This document shows, one piece after another, positions 1 to 9,006 of a DNA stretch of 64,000 bases. Below the pieces are notes generated by a model. It saw nothing but the letters and a program-made list of their open reading frames with translations. It was not told the origin of the DNA and searched no databases. The translations under genes were made by a program, and so were the position numbers. Each line of letters starts with the position of its first letter. Position 1 is the first letter of the stretch. Origin of the DNA: Terriglobales bacterium (GTDB lineage: Bacteria; Acidobacteriota; Terriglobia; Terriglobales; Acidobacteriaceae); the NCBI GenBank assembly GCA_035561515.1, contig DATMXP010000019.1, positions 1 through 64,000 of the forward strand, in the 5' to 3' direction.

Positions 1-26
1 TGGTCGGCCTTAGAGGACGATTTTAG
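1..26. repeat. Left copy of imperfect direct repeat flanking the element
   Basis: Matches 52137-52162, directly after the integrase gene, at 22 of 26 positions. Both copies start TGGTCGG and end with an identical GACGATTTTAG. TGGTCGG is also the first seven bases of the tRNA-Pro fragment at 92 (the tRNA CCA end read on the plus strand). The repeat could be an attachment-site arm, or the tail of a second related integrase gene lying just left of the window. Confidence 0.6.
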
Positions 27-91
27 AACCCTGATGTTTGCCGAAAATTCTCGAACTTGGTTTTCAGCGAGTTACGCGGGATTTTGAAGAA

Positions 92-136
<45 letters not shown>

Positions 137-226
137 ACAAAAATGAAAACGATACAACCTATCGTCAATTCGCGGGCAGTAAAAGGTCTTCCAAGAAACA
201 TGCAGATAGCTCCGCACGGCTTCCAC

Positions 227-898
227 TTATTCCCGCAGAAGTGCTGCCCAGTCTCCGAAATCTTTCCCTGAGAGACCGGTGAAGAAATAGCTGACCTGCG
301 ACCGGAGGATGTTACAGATTTCCGTCGTCAAAGCAAACTTCGTAGGCTCAAGCTGGTTCTCGGCGATTGACTGCACTTCGTCCAGACGCGCGATACTGTC
401 AACGGTCAGAGGGCCACCTTTCGGGAGAAACAGAAATTGTCGGTACTCCAGCCTCCGAACGCGGTCTATGAATTCAAGGTCGAATTTGCTGTTTCCCGCA
501 TCATCCTCAGCGCTGTATACAAGCACAACAGGGCAGAGGTGTCGTACGACTTTTCCAGCATATCCAGCCTTTTTGACTTTGGTGAGTTCCGGGTCGGGCG
601 GCTGGATGAGGATGACAGGCCGCGGTTTCGCTTTCAAAGCGATAAACTCCTCATTTGTCTTCAGCGGAGGATTTGAGTAAGGAAGAGCACGACGGAAGGC
701 GTCCTGGCCTGCGCCTGTAATATTGAAGTTAGTGGCAATTCCAAGTTTCACATCAACGCTGCTCGGACGCCAAATGTCAAGCTTTTGGTGCGGATAGTAC
801 GCAGGCGCGCGGAAAAACTGGCCGAAAGCCCGACTGGCGAGGTCGACTGTTGCGGAGGTGTAGAACTGCTCGAAAATCTCATCTAAGAACGCCGCCAA
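227..898 (-). CDS. Possible MazF/PemK-like toxin, partner of a Panacea protein
   Basis: A 223-residue protein. Residues about 92-175 have the feel of a PemK/MazF SH3-like barrel: RPVILIQ near 93, PVVLVYS near 123, FLPKGG near 156, then DSIARLDEVQSI near 166. The tail TTEICNILRSQVSYFFTG is like the C-terminal helix of PemK-type proteins. The start is TTG at 898, with AGAGGA eight bases upstream inside the end of the preceding gene, so the two are translationally close. If the fold is right it would be an endoribonuclease toxin; this is inferred from motif spacing and gene pairing. It might instead be an unrelated effector. Confidence 0.5.
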   Translation of the reverse strand: MAAFLDEIFEQFYTSATVDLASRAFGQFFRAPAYYPHQKLDIWRPSSVDVKLGIATNFNITGAGQDAFRRALPYSNPPLKTNEEFIALKAKPRPVILIQPPDPELTKVKKAGYAGKVVRHLCPVVLVYSAEDDAGNSKFDLEFIDRVRRLEYRQFLFLPKGGPLTVDSIARLDEVQSIAENQLEPTKFALTTEICNILRSQVSYFFTGLSGKDFGDWAALLRE

Positions 899-902
899 TC
901 GT

Positions 903-1586
903 TCATTCCTCTTTGTCGAATTCGGCTAATGCGCGGAAGTATTTTTCGTCGAAAGGTGCAGACTGATGTTCAATCGACCGCCAGCTCTCCTGCCCAGATG
1001 CTTCTTCAAATGTCTGAGAGAATCTTCGGCGCACTGCTTTCAATTGCGAACTATCCGCACCGCTTTTCGTGCGGCGGTACAGTCGAGGAGGTTCTTTGGA
1101 AACCTTAGTGAAATCCAGCCGCTGCATCTTGACAGCATCCTGCATTGGCTCTGTTTCGAAATAGACGTAATCCAGTAGGCGTGGGACTCCTCTGTCCGCC
1201 CAAGTATCGACATGCCGTCGAGTTCGGAAGAAAACGTCCGTCGACTTGATTACGCTTTCCAGAGGGACTTTTTCCTTGGCGATTATCCTCTCGCCTTCGA
1301 CGCCACTCCCCGCCCAAGGCTCCAGTGTAAGTACGCCCTCGGCTTCCAACTGCTTCAGCAATTCGTCGTACTCGGCTGTCCAAGGACCGTAGAGAAAGTA
1401 AATCCAATCAAAACCCGTGAACGTTTCGCCCGTAGTTCTGAAGAATTCAATGTCCGCAAGATAAACGAGCTTCAGCAGCTTGGTTTTGTTCGCGGTTCCG
1501 TCCATCTCCTGAATGCGCGTCAGGACGGCCAACACCAAATCTCTCGCTTCCGGCTTCATCGGATTGTGGGCAGTACGTAACACCAT
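903..1586 (-). CDS. Panacea/SocA-like (DUF4065) antitoxin-type protein
   Basis: A 227-residue protein. The N-terminal ~95 residues match the Panacea pattern: TKLLKLVYLADIEFFRTTG at about 34-52, then a WIYFLYGPW segment and a helix ending in the EAEGVLTLE turn. Panacea domains are known as antitoxin domains that neutralise many unrelated toxins and also occur in the SocA proteolytic adaptor. The C-terminal half is not recognised and may contact the partner encoded four bases downstream. Start ATG at 1586; a second in-frame ATG at 1559 has a poorer leader. The antitoxin role is inferred from domain and pairing. Confidence 0.7.
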   Translation of the reverse strand: MVLRTAHNPMKPEARDLVLAVLTRIQEMDGTANKTKLLKLVYLADIEFFRTTGETFTGFDWIYFLYGPWTAEYDELLKQLEAEGVLTLEPWAGSGVEGERIIAKEKVPLESVIKSTDVFFRTRRHVDTWADRGVPRLLDYVYFETEPMQDAVKMQRLDFTKVSKEPPRLYRRTKSGADSSQLKAVRRRFSQTFEEASGQESWRSIEHQSAPFDEKYFRALAEFDKEE

Positions 1587-1686
1587 ATAGACGCGCGTAT
1601 CCTGTTATTTGCTGCAAGTTGTTGAATCGAACGCTCCCTCGGTCGTCCGGTGAAGATTGCATCCGGCGGAGACGTGCTTATGGATA

Positions 1687-2545
1687 CTACGTGACTGCTG
1701 CCTCCAAAGCAGTGATTTTCGCCCGGAAATCGTTCAGCAATCCATCCTTCTCGTTGAAATAGGTCCGAGAAGTAAGCAAGTCGATGTCGTCTGCCCCAGC
1801 TTGGTCATTTGCATCAAGGCGTAGCATCTCCTCAATTAGGCTTTCCACTTCACGCCTTACCGGCTCCGAATGCCACTCGCGAATAGGTTCAAGTATTCTC
1901 TTCCGGCCATACCGAACTATGAACGCCTGCTCGCGAGGCGGTCTCGTCTTCATGTAGGTGACGAAACAGCACACACCGACTCTTGCGCATACATTTGCGA
2001 GGCGTCTCATTGTGCAGGCGAGCCGTGAAAATAGTTCCGTAAGTCCTGTGTGCCTAAACTCATGTGCGATAAGAAGTGACTCGTAGTTGTTTTCGTTCCT
2101 GAGTTCCTTCGCACTGCGGAGTACCGACGAAAGCTTGTCAAGTTTCAAACGTACATCCGGGACACCTACTCGCTCCCAGAAATGCTGAAGGGCTGCTGAA
2201 TCGACTTCGGCTCCAGTTCTTTGGGCCTGAGGCACTGCATTCTGTCGAAGAAACTTCGCAAGCCAAGTCGTCGAAACGTGATTCGTTCCTTTCAAGGCAG
2301 TGTGGCAGTTGTGCGTGACTCGTCGGGAAATCGCCATAGGGGACGAATACTAATAGTCGCGCTGTATGTACGATGGAGTAGTACAGACTTGTCGCCGCCC
2401 AGTTCAAGCGGGCAGGGCTAGCTTTTACACCCTCCAACGTGTCCGCTCCAGCGGCGTAGTCTAGGAGTGAAGACGCTAGTTCACAGAACGCTACGTAAAG
2501 CCGCTGTTCTGCTCGTGTTCTCCAGTGCGACTCTGGGGGGATCAT
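1687..2545 (-). pseudogene. Frameshifted gene of unknown function, third in the kinase-NTPase operon
   Basis: Reading starts at ATG 2545, overlapping the stop of the 1232-residue fusion, behind a strong GGAGGAAGG. The first frame gives a coherent helical segment with SLYYSIVHTARLLVF, HEPN-like in character. Somewhere between about 2270 and 2335 the coherent sequence moves to another frame (LIAHEFRHTGLTELF, then a charged C-terminus) and ends at 1687. The span is one base more than a multiple of three, so intact protein needs one base removed or a programmed shift. It may be a broken gene, a sequencing error in a homopolymer such as the CCCC near 2338, or real recoding. Confidence 0.5.
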
Positions 2546-5500
2546 CAATCCTTCCTCCTACGCGGCTCCGTGTTGTCTTCCGAGGAGCGGCTCCCCAACA
2601 ATTCAAAACAGCGTGTCTCGCAGGTTCCTCTTGTGAAGCGATCCATGTCATACGCTTTTGGTGATACGTACCACGCCGCGGCCACTCGTGCGACTCCGGC
2701 CAAAGCTCCAAAAGCGATAGAGTGCATTTTTGAGCCTGTAAGTCCAATCTCGATATTGGCACCACTGCCGAAGTACAGTTCGTTATAGACTTCCTCAGCC
2801 TTTCGAAGCGCACCCGGTAGATCATTGGTATCGACATCAATCAATGCCACGTTGGAATCGGCTGCACTAGCTGACAACTGAGCGGCGACTCGGGCGACTC
2901 GCCTGCGTATGGATGTCGGCGGAGGAGCAAAAATTCGTGCCGCGTCATAAGTTCGCGCGTCCAAAAGGTGCAACAAGCGATCATTCTTGGGTGATGCGGA
3001 TGCCATCAGCGCCCTCCAGCGCTCAGGCTCGGCCATCTCCTGATGAACTTCGGTAAGGTTATATGGAGCCTGCTCTCCCATGAAGACATCCCCCAAGCGG
3101 CTCAAAATGTCGTTATCTTGGGAATCGATTGAAATGCCCCGTCCCTCAAGATCTTCGTCGCGCGGGAAGTATTCTTCCGCAAGCGTATGCACCACAAGTA
3201 GTCGTCCAATCTGTCGAACACGGTCGCGGGCAGCTACGAACAGGAAGGGCTTGGAAAATCCCGAAGCGTCAAGAACCACTTCACCTGGGATATCGCTCAG
3301 CTCACGGCACAGGTCTTGATATGTGCCAACCCGTTTAGCGGGAATACGTAGTCGATTGACCTCATCGGCAATCTCACGCCCCTGATGGTCGTCGTATTGG
3401 ACAAGAATGAGACGTCGCGGACGAACAACACTTAACAATCGTTTTGCAGATTCTACGGTGCGATCCTCGAACCCCAGAGCAATGACTGCAGCTTCCACAT
3501 TACGATCAGCAAGTTGTTCTATATCAAGCGCTTCGGCATATAAACCCAGGGATGGATAAATGGGAGTACTTGTGCGCTCTGTACTAGATTCGGAAAACGT
3601 GAGTTGAACTGGTTTCGGCTGGGACGATTCTCCCGCATGTGGTTCGACTGAAGGCTGGCTATCGAGGTGCCGTGTTTGCACGTCTGCATCCTCCTGCCTT
3701 TCAGTATCTGCTGCGATGCTCTTGGATTCGCTCTCAACCAGAATGTCCTTTGCATCTGCGGGATTGGAAAGCCATTGCTTCAGATTCTCCCCTGACAATT
3801 CAAACCTGTCACGATCAGAAAGTCCCATGTAACTCGCCAGCCCAAGCATCTTTCGATATGACAGTTTGAACTGCAGAACTGGATCGTTGTCACGCGTCTT
3901 GGCCCGGGGCGCTCCCCCGTCGTAAACAAATACTCCGGCGTCTAGTAAATCGAGCAGCGTTGCGACGACGGAATCGAAATCTGGTCCTGCATCCACTCGT
4001 ACATAGAGTTTCGTGTATTGTCGAAGCCGACGCTTACCCGTGGTGCCGTTCTTGGCTGAGCGAGTCAGTAGTTCTCCTGAAGCTTGAGCAAAGGACAACG
4101 CCAAGCTTTTCTTATGCTGATCTCTCCGATTCAGAAAATGCATTAGGCTGGCAGAGTGCTCTAGAAAACAATCACATTGCTTTTCCGGCGATACCGTCGG
4201 TTCACTCGGATTGGCCCGCATCAAGATTTTCTCGTACAACTTGACTACATCGCCGAGGTCACCGACACAAACCGCTTGCAAGGCCCGCAAACCACGATAT
4301 ACGCGTTTTCGGGCAGGCGAAGATGCTGATGAGGTAGCAATCTCGTCGGCGATTTGCTCCAAACTGATATCTCCCAGCAACTCAACAGGCTCGCGACGAT
4401 ATAGTTCGTCTTGAAATTGTTTCCCGCGTCTGCGGAGGATTTCGGAAACAAATTCCATCTTTTCCTTTGTAGATCCCTCTTGCAACAACCGATATACCTC
4501 ATTGCCCAGGTCGAATTCATCAAAGTCGCGGTTTGGGTCCGCGGGCGCGGTGCCGCCAGGCGATAAAAGCATTCGCTGTAGCGCTTGGGCTTCCGTTGTA
4601 ATACGAAACGCGCACTTAGGATGCTGAAACAATAGCTTCGAAATCACCTCCCTGACCATGTCGTAGTGCAAGTACCTCGTGGAAACGTCATCAAGAAGAA
4701 AAAGCACATATTTCCCGGCGAAGACAGGTGCGGCGCCTTGGAGGATCATTGCTAAATGCCCAAATGCCTCAGCAGGAGCCATTTTCAACTTGCAGCCTGC
4801 TTCTCCTTCAGCGAGCTGAAACTGCAAGTCCGTCAAGAATTGCTCAAATGACCGTTCGCCGGTGTCGAAACTCGCGCCAGAGGAAATCTCAAGCGGCTTG
4901 AGTGAATCGCGAAGCAGGACATCAATCGAAGCAACCACAGCAGAGGAATCCATCGATCTTAAGTGGCGCAACACACGGATCGCATCCCGAATGTAAGCAA
5001 CGTAGAGCCGCTCGAACGGCAATGCAATACCCGTTTCATTGCCCTCTGGCCGACGGTAAGGATCAAGAAGTTTTTGACAAGACGCGTAAAGTCCTAAGAA
5101 TTGATCGCGGTCTAGCTGACTCGATATCGCGCCACCACGCTTTTGTGCTTCTGCCGCCCGTGCGTGAAAATGTAAGGCCCTCAGCAGCATGGTCTTTCCG
5201 CAGCCCCGCATTCCAGTGATTACTTGGGGTCCTCGCGCGCTAGTGCGGGTCAACCACTTGTCTTGAGGATCGAACCACAGCTCGGGCACATGCCACGATT
5301 CAAGCGCTTGAGCGTTATACGCATCACCAAAGCGGTGTAGTGAAAGTGGCTGACGCCAAGGTTCGTCGATAGAACTGAGAGCGCTGCGAAGCGCTGCAGA
5401 GGCATCATCAACCGTCATTACTCGTTGTGCCCCGGTTTCGGGCGCGAGATGTTCAGCCAGTCCCCTGAGCGTTCCTGCAATTCTGTAGTCGAGATCCGAG

Positions 5501-6243
5501 CTTCTACGATTCTGAACAGAAGTGGCGAGATGAGAGATGTGTCGAGCTATCTGGTGTTGATCTCCCAGAACGCGACCTCCGTGATCGCCACTTCGATCCG
5601 CATCTAGGACGGACCCCAGGTCGATAGCAACCGCCCGAACGCCGGGATCAATAACACCTGACCTGAAGCTCGTGGGCGGTACGCGCTGCACGATGATATT
5701 GCCGCCGTGAAGATCATTGTGAAAGCGCTCGCGATGGGCAAATAAGTGAAATATTTCGAACAGGTCGGCAGCGATCTGTGCTGCTGTTCGTGGGGTCAGC
5801 TGGTTTCGATCGGGGTCCGTGAGCACTTGCTCCAGAGTCGGCCCTGGAATGTTTTCTAAAACCGCGACAAAACATTCGATCGGCGAACTGCTGATTGTGA
5901 CAGTTGCCCTGAATTGATCCGTAATATTAGCGACAAAAGGAGTACCCTCCGCAATTTTGGCGTGTTCCTGGCATTCTTTTGACCAGTCTTTCTTGAAGTA
6001 CTCATAAATGGAAACGGGAACGATTTTCAACACGACTGTTCGCCCCAAAGACTCCTGTCGTGCTCGATAGACGGCGCTGTAGAAGCCACGTGAAATCGCT
6101 TCCTCAATAACGAAAGATGCCACGCGGCTAGGAGGCTGCTGCAAAGGGACCTCAAAAGCTCGCCCGCACGTTGCGCACTTCTCGCCAGGTTCTCTATTTG
6201 TAAAGTCGGAAGCAGGACACCAAAAACAACACAAGCTCGGCAA
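2545..6243 (-). CDS. Zinc-ribbon / protein kinase / STAND-like NTPase / CARF-like fusion protein
   Basis: A 1232-residue multidomain protein. A zinc ribbon (C6-x2-C9, C23-x2-C26) is followed by a Ser/Thr-type kinase: glycine-rich loop at 50-61, Lys73, catalytic loop FHNDLHGGNI with Asp177 and Asn182, and metal-binding Asp208 in AIDLG. A P-loop NTPase follows, with Walker A GMRGCGKT at 344-351 and Walker B VLFLLDDV at 513-520, then a long helical region typical of STAND signal-transduction ATPases. The C-terminal ~320 residues look Rossmann/CARF-like: VIALGFEDRTVESAK at about 920, DASGFSKPF at about 992 and GLTGSKMHSIAFGA at about 1168. The start is TTG at 6243, set by AGGAGG six bases upstream. 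It probably works with the upstream phosphorylase-like enzyme. Defence function is inferred; domain calls are by eye. Confidence 0.75.
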   Translation of the reverse strand: MPSLCCFWCPASDFTNREPGEKCATCGRAFEVPLQQPPSRVASFVIEEAISRGFYSAVYRARQESLGRTVVLKIVPVSIYEYFKKDWSKECQEHAKIAEGTPFVANITDQFRATVTISSSPIECFVAVLENIPGPTLEQVLTDPDRNQLTPRTAAQIAADLFEIFHLFAHRERFHNDLHGGNIIVQRVPPTSFRSGVIDPGVRAVAIDLGSVLDADRSGDHGGRVLGDQHQIARHISHLATSVQNRRSSDLDYRIAGTLRGLAEHLAPETGAQRVMTVDDASAALRSALSSIDEPWRQPLSLHRFGDAYNAQALESWHVPELWFDPQDKWLTRTSARGPQVITGMRGCGKTMLLRALHFHARAAEAQKRGGAISSQLDRDQFLGLYASCQKLLDPYRRPEGNETGIALPFERLYVAYIRDAIRVLRHLRSMDSSAVVASIDVLLRDSLKPLEISSGASFDTGERSFEQFLTDLQFQLAEGEAGCKLKMAPAEAFGHLAMILQGAAPVFAGKYVLFLLDDVSTRYLHYDMVREVISKLLFQHPKCAFRITTEAQALQRMLLSPGGTAPADPNRDFDEFDLGNEVYRLLQEGSTKEKMEFVSEILRRRGKQFQDELYRREPVELLGDISLEQIADEIATSSASSPARKRVYRGLRALQAVCVGDLGDVVKLYEKILMRANPSEPTVSPEKQCDCFLEHSASLMHFLNRRDQHKKSLALSFAQASGELLTRSAKNGTTGKRRLRQYTKLYVRVDAGPDFDSVVATLLDLLDAGVFVYDGGAPRAKTRDNDPVLQFKLSYRKMLGLASYMGLSDRDRFELSGENLKQWLSNPADAKDILVESESKSIAADTERQEDADVQTRHLDSQPSVEPHAGESSQPKPVQLTFSESSTERTSTPIYPSLGLYAEALDIEQLADRNVEAAVIALGFEDRTVESAKRLLSVVRPRRLILVQYDDHQGREIADEVNRLRIPAKRVGTYQDLCRELSDIPGEVVLDASGFSKPFLFVAARDRVRQIGRLLVVHTLAEEYFPRDEDLEGRGISIDSQDNDILSRLGDVFMGEQAPYNLTEVHQEMAEPERWRALMASASPKNDRLLHLLDARTYDAARIFAPPPTSIRRRVARVAAQLSASAADSNVALIDVDTNDLPGALRKAEEVYNELYFGSGANIEIGLTGSKMHSIAFGALAGVARVAAAWYVSPKAYDMDRFTRGTCETRCFELLGSRSSEDNTEPRRRKD

Positions 6244-6253
6244 AGAAGACCTC

Positions 6254-7441
6254 CTATTGGATCAGTTCTGTGCTGCGCCTTCTGATCGGTTCTTTCGAGT
6301 GGAAGAAGACGTTCCTTAGCTCGTCGGCGAGAGACCCAAGTGCTTCCGTTGCGCGAATCTCCGCGATTGCATCTCCCGCCCTCATCTTCTGGCCATAAGG
6401 AATGAGCAGCGTGATTCCACATGGATCTGAGAATGCTTCCTTCGTCGGTTGCCCGAGCTGTTGCCTCGATGACAGTATTCGCCTGATTGAATTGAGATCG
6501 ACGCCGACGAAACCGTCAGATTCTGCTCTGATCACAGCTCGCGGTTCCGAACCAAGTTGCAACAGTTTGCGCTGGAAATCCTCCCAGGAAGCCCCCTGCT
6601 GCTCCAGATGATTCTGAAATTTCGCGGCCAAAACTGCTGGCGGAGCCCCCAGTGGAGAATCAAGGCAAGACCGCGCCATCTGCCTGCAAAGCTCGGCATG
6701 GTGCTTCAGATCATCAGGAGCATTCCCGCTGAAGACGCTATTCAACGCGACAAGGGCTTCTCCACGCCCAATAAAACCCTGATACGGCATACTGCCATCA
6801 GTCAAGAACGCGGTCGCGCGAATTCCAAGTCGAGCAGCCACTCGTACAAACCGTCGTGCATTTTCACGTGCCTGCTCCCACCCGCCGAAATTCGTGAATG
6901 AGGCGACTCTGACGTCCAAACACACACGATTAACTCCGACTGCGATCTTTTTCGAGAGCAGGCTTGCTACGGCGAGGCTCGGCACGTCTTGAGCCCCGAC
7001 CTTTTGCCGGTATGAGAACAGCATGGCATCCAATGGGGCAAAACGCGCACCAGCCAAGAAATGCGCATAACCGCATTTATTCAGACAGCGGCGTACCTCC
7101 GTCGCGTTGAGACTTACTCTAAAGCCGGGAATGCAGGCCAAAACATCGACACCGCCCGCCGGTCTACCTGGCACCCCCAATTTGGGAACCATCGCACCGC
7201 CCGCAGCCAGTTCGAGCGGTGATAGCAGTGTCGATAAACTTGATGGGCCACCAGTCGATGGGACATCCGCAACAACTGCTTGCGGCGTGTGTTCCATTAC
7301 CTCGCCGTTTGTTCCAATACCATTTGCAAGATAAGCAATGTCCTCATCCGATACCGTGTCTGCCCTAAAACAAGAAATCAGCGCATCCATCGTCGTCGGG
7401 TTCGGGTTCTCAAGAAAGTCATCGATCAGTCGCTTGGTCAT
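6254..7441 (-). CDS. Thymidine/pyrimidine-nucleoside phosphorylase-like enzyme
   Basis: A 395-residue protein related to DeoA-type phosphorylases. It keeps the phosphate loop STGGPSSLSTLL, IPGFRVSL, a YRQK arginine matching the substrate Arg, ASLLSKKIAVG matching the Ser and Lys that hold the base, and a conserved GRGEALVAL. The Lys-His that precede STGG in classical enzymes are replaced (ADVPSTGG), so chemistry may differ. Typical enzymes split thymidine to thymine and deoxyribose-1-phosphate. It is the first gene of an operon, ten bases upstream of the kinase-NTPase fusion, which suggests a nucleotide-metabolism role inside a defence or signalling system rather than salvage. Confidence 0.7.
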   Translation of the reverse strand: MTKRLIDDFLENPNPTTMDALISCFRADTVSDEDIAYLANGIGTNGEVMEHTPQAVVADVPSTGGPSSLSTLLSPLELAAGGAMVPKLGVPGRPAGGVDVLACIPGFRVSLNATEVRRCLNKCGYAHFLAGARFAPLDAMLFSYRQKVGAQDVPSLAVASLLSKKIAVGVNRVCLDVRVASFTNFGGWEQARENARRFVRVAARLGIRATAFLTDGSMPYQGFIGRGEALVALNSVFSGNAPDDLKHHAELCRQMARSCLDSPLGAPPAVLAAKFQNHLEQQGASWEDFQRKLLQLGSEPRAVIRAESDGFVGVDLNSIRRILSSRQQLGQPTKEAFSDPCGITLLIPYGQKMRAGDAIAEIRATEALGSLADELRNVFFHSKEPIRRRSTELIQ

Positions 7442-7623
7442 TTCATTGTGGATCTTCGAGTGCCTCCGAGCATTTTACTTCCTTCAGCTCAGCCCAAATA
7501 CGAGAGCTCGGCTCACGATAGCCGAAAGTCGTTGATTCTGAAAGGGTTTGCGTTTCATCAACAGAGCACTTTTTGTGTAGTAGTAGAAGAAATATGAATA
7601 GTAAAATGTTATAACTTCCGCAT
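7442..7623. promoter_or_regulatory. Divergent promoter region between two defence operons
   Basis: A 182-bp gap between the leftward phosphorylase-kinase operon and the rightward methyltransferase operon. The stretch 7565-7615 is A/T-rich compared with its surroundings, with a TATAAC hexamer about 11 bases before the ATG at 7624, which would give a very short leader. No clear -35 or operator was recognised. A promoter role is inferred from the gene arrangement. Confidence 0.4.
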
Positions 7624-7866
7624 ATGTCTGCAAAGTTCACGCTTCGAGGACACACCTACGAAAAGGACAAAACCGACGTGGTGAAGGCGGCAAAAGGTCT
7701 CACACCGGGACGAATTCAGAAATATTCGACCATGGTCAATGGAGTTCAGTTCCCAATCCGACAGCTTGTTGCAGCTCTCACGGGGGTGCCAGCAATTGAG
7801 ATTACCTCTCAAGATGCATATCGAGTCCTGCAGAAGCTGGGCTTGGAGATTCGAATTGACGAATAA
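7624..7866 (+). CDS. Small protein of unknown function leading the C5-methyltransferase operon
   Basis: An 80-residue protein. The pattern IQKYSTMVNGVQFPIRQLV followed by a Ser-Gln-Asp-Ala helix and VLQKLGLEIR resembles a small 'FP-K/R-Q ... LGF' domain that I associate with restriction-related proteins. It has no catalytic motif. It lies 18 bases upstream of the methyltransferase and is probably cotranscribed. It could be a control protein or a subunit of the methyltransferase/helicase system; the function is not known. Confidence 0.6.
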   Translation: MSAKFTLRGHTYEKDKTDVVKAAKGLTPGRIQKYSTMVNGVQFPIRQLVAALTGVPAIEITSQDAYRVLQKLGLEIRIDE

Positions 7867-7884
7867 GAGTGCATCGAGGTATCT

Positions 7885-9006
7885 GTGGGACAGCTACATC
7901 GCGGAAACTCAATAGGGACGATCTCACGACCGCGCAGTCGCACCGCGATAGATCTCTTCGCTGGCAGCGGTGGGCTGACCGAGGGGCTGAAGACGGCTGG
8001 CTTTACGGTTATCGCTGCTGTCGAGATTGATCCTCTTGCCGTAAAAACATATTCCAAGAACCATCCAGAAGTCGTTGTCTTCGAGACGGACATCCGCAAG
8101 CTAAAGTGCCGGACTATGATGCGGAAGGTTCGGAAGAAAAAAGGCGAGATCGATCTGTTAGCGGGATGCCCGCCGTGCCAGGGGTTCTCGACTCTGAAAA
8201 CGCTCAACGGCTCTGCTCAAGTTGAAGACAAGCGGAATGATCTCGTTTTTGAATACCTGCGCTTCGTGCGGGAGATCCGTCCCAAGGCCATTATGCTTGA
8301 AAATGTTCCGGGGCTTGCTTCCGACAAGCGCATGGAAAAGCTCAGTAAAGCCCTTGAGGAGCTTGGGTACGAGTGCCAATTCGAGGTCTTGGATGCTCAA
8401 GAATTTGGAGTTCCGCAGCGTCGTCGGCGATTGATCTTGGTTGGGAGCCTTTACGGTAAAGTGGGGTTCGGCAGGCGCACCATCAAACCCAAGACGGTCT
8501 GGCAGGCTCTGCGCGGGCTGAGTAGCAGAAAGCGAACGGACCCGTTACATGATGTCAGACCTTCAAAGCGATCAGATCGAATAACTGAGCTCATTGCGCT
8601 TATTCCGAAAAACGGGGGTAGTCGTTCCAGCCTTCCGAGACGCATGAAGTTGCGCTGTCATCGTCGGTCCACGGGATTTAAGGATGTTTACGGTCGAATG
8701 GCTTGGAAGAAGGTAGCCCCGACGATCACGACCGGTTGTGTGAATCCGTCAAAAGGTCGGTTTTTGCATCCTGTAGCTAATCGTGCGATCACGCTACGAG
8801 AGGCTGCGGTCCTTCAATCATTTCCCAGGAGCTACTTTTTCTCGCTTGAAAAAGGTAAGTTTGCAGTGGCTGCTCTCATCGGGAACGCACTTCCACCTGA
8901 GTTTATTCGCCGCCATGCAAGAAAAATTTACAGATTCTTAGAGAAGTCGGATGCCCAACATAGAAGAAGTCCTCGCGCAAAATCTCACGCGCCCAAATCA
9001 GTATGA
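7885..9006 (+). CDS. DNA (cytosine-5) methyltransferase
   Basis: A 373-residue enzyme with the C5-methyltransferase motifs in order: motif I IDLFAGSGGLTEG near 21 (SAM binding), catalytic GCPPCQGFS in the N-terminal third, the ENV motif MLENVPG, QRRRRLILVG (motif VIII) and a C-terminal GNALPPE (motif X). It would methylate cytosine C5 in a short recognition sequence. The start is GTG at 7885 with GAGGT just upstream. It overlaps the helicase gene by 56 bases and lies in one operon with vsr, so it probably modifies the site that Vsr and the helicase-nuclease act around. Confidence 0.93.
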   Translation: MGQLHRGNSIGTISRPRSRTAIDLFAGSGGLTEGLKTAGFTVIAAVEIDPLAVKTYSKNHPEVVVFETDIRKLKCRTMMRKVRKKKGEIDLLAGCPPCQGFSTLKTLNGSAQVEDKRNDLVFEYLRFVREIRPKAIMLENVPGLASDKRMEKLSKALEELGYECQFEVLDAQEFGVPQRRRRLILVGSLYGKVGFGRRTIKPKTVWQALRGLSSRKRTDPLHDVRPSKRSDRITELIALIPKNGGSRSSLPRRMKLRCHRRSTGFKDVYGRMAWKKVAPTITTGCVNPSKGRFLHPVANRAITLREAAVLQSFPRSYFFSLEKGKFAVAALIGNALPPEFIRRHARKIYRFLEKSDAQHRRSPRAKSHAPKSV

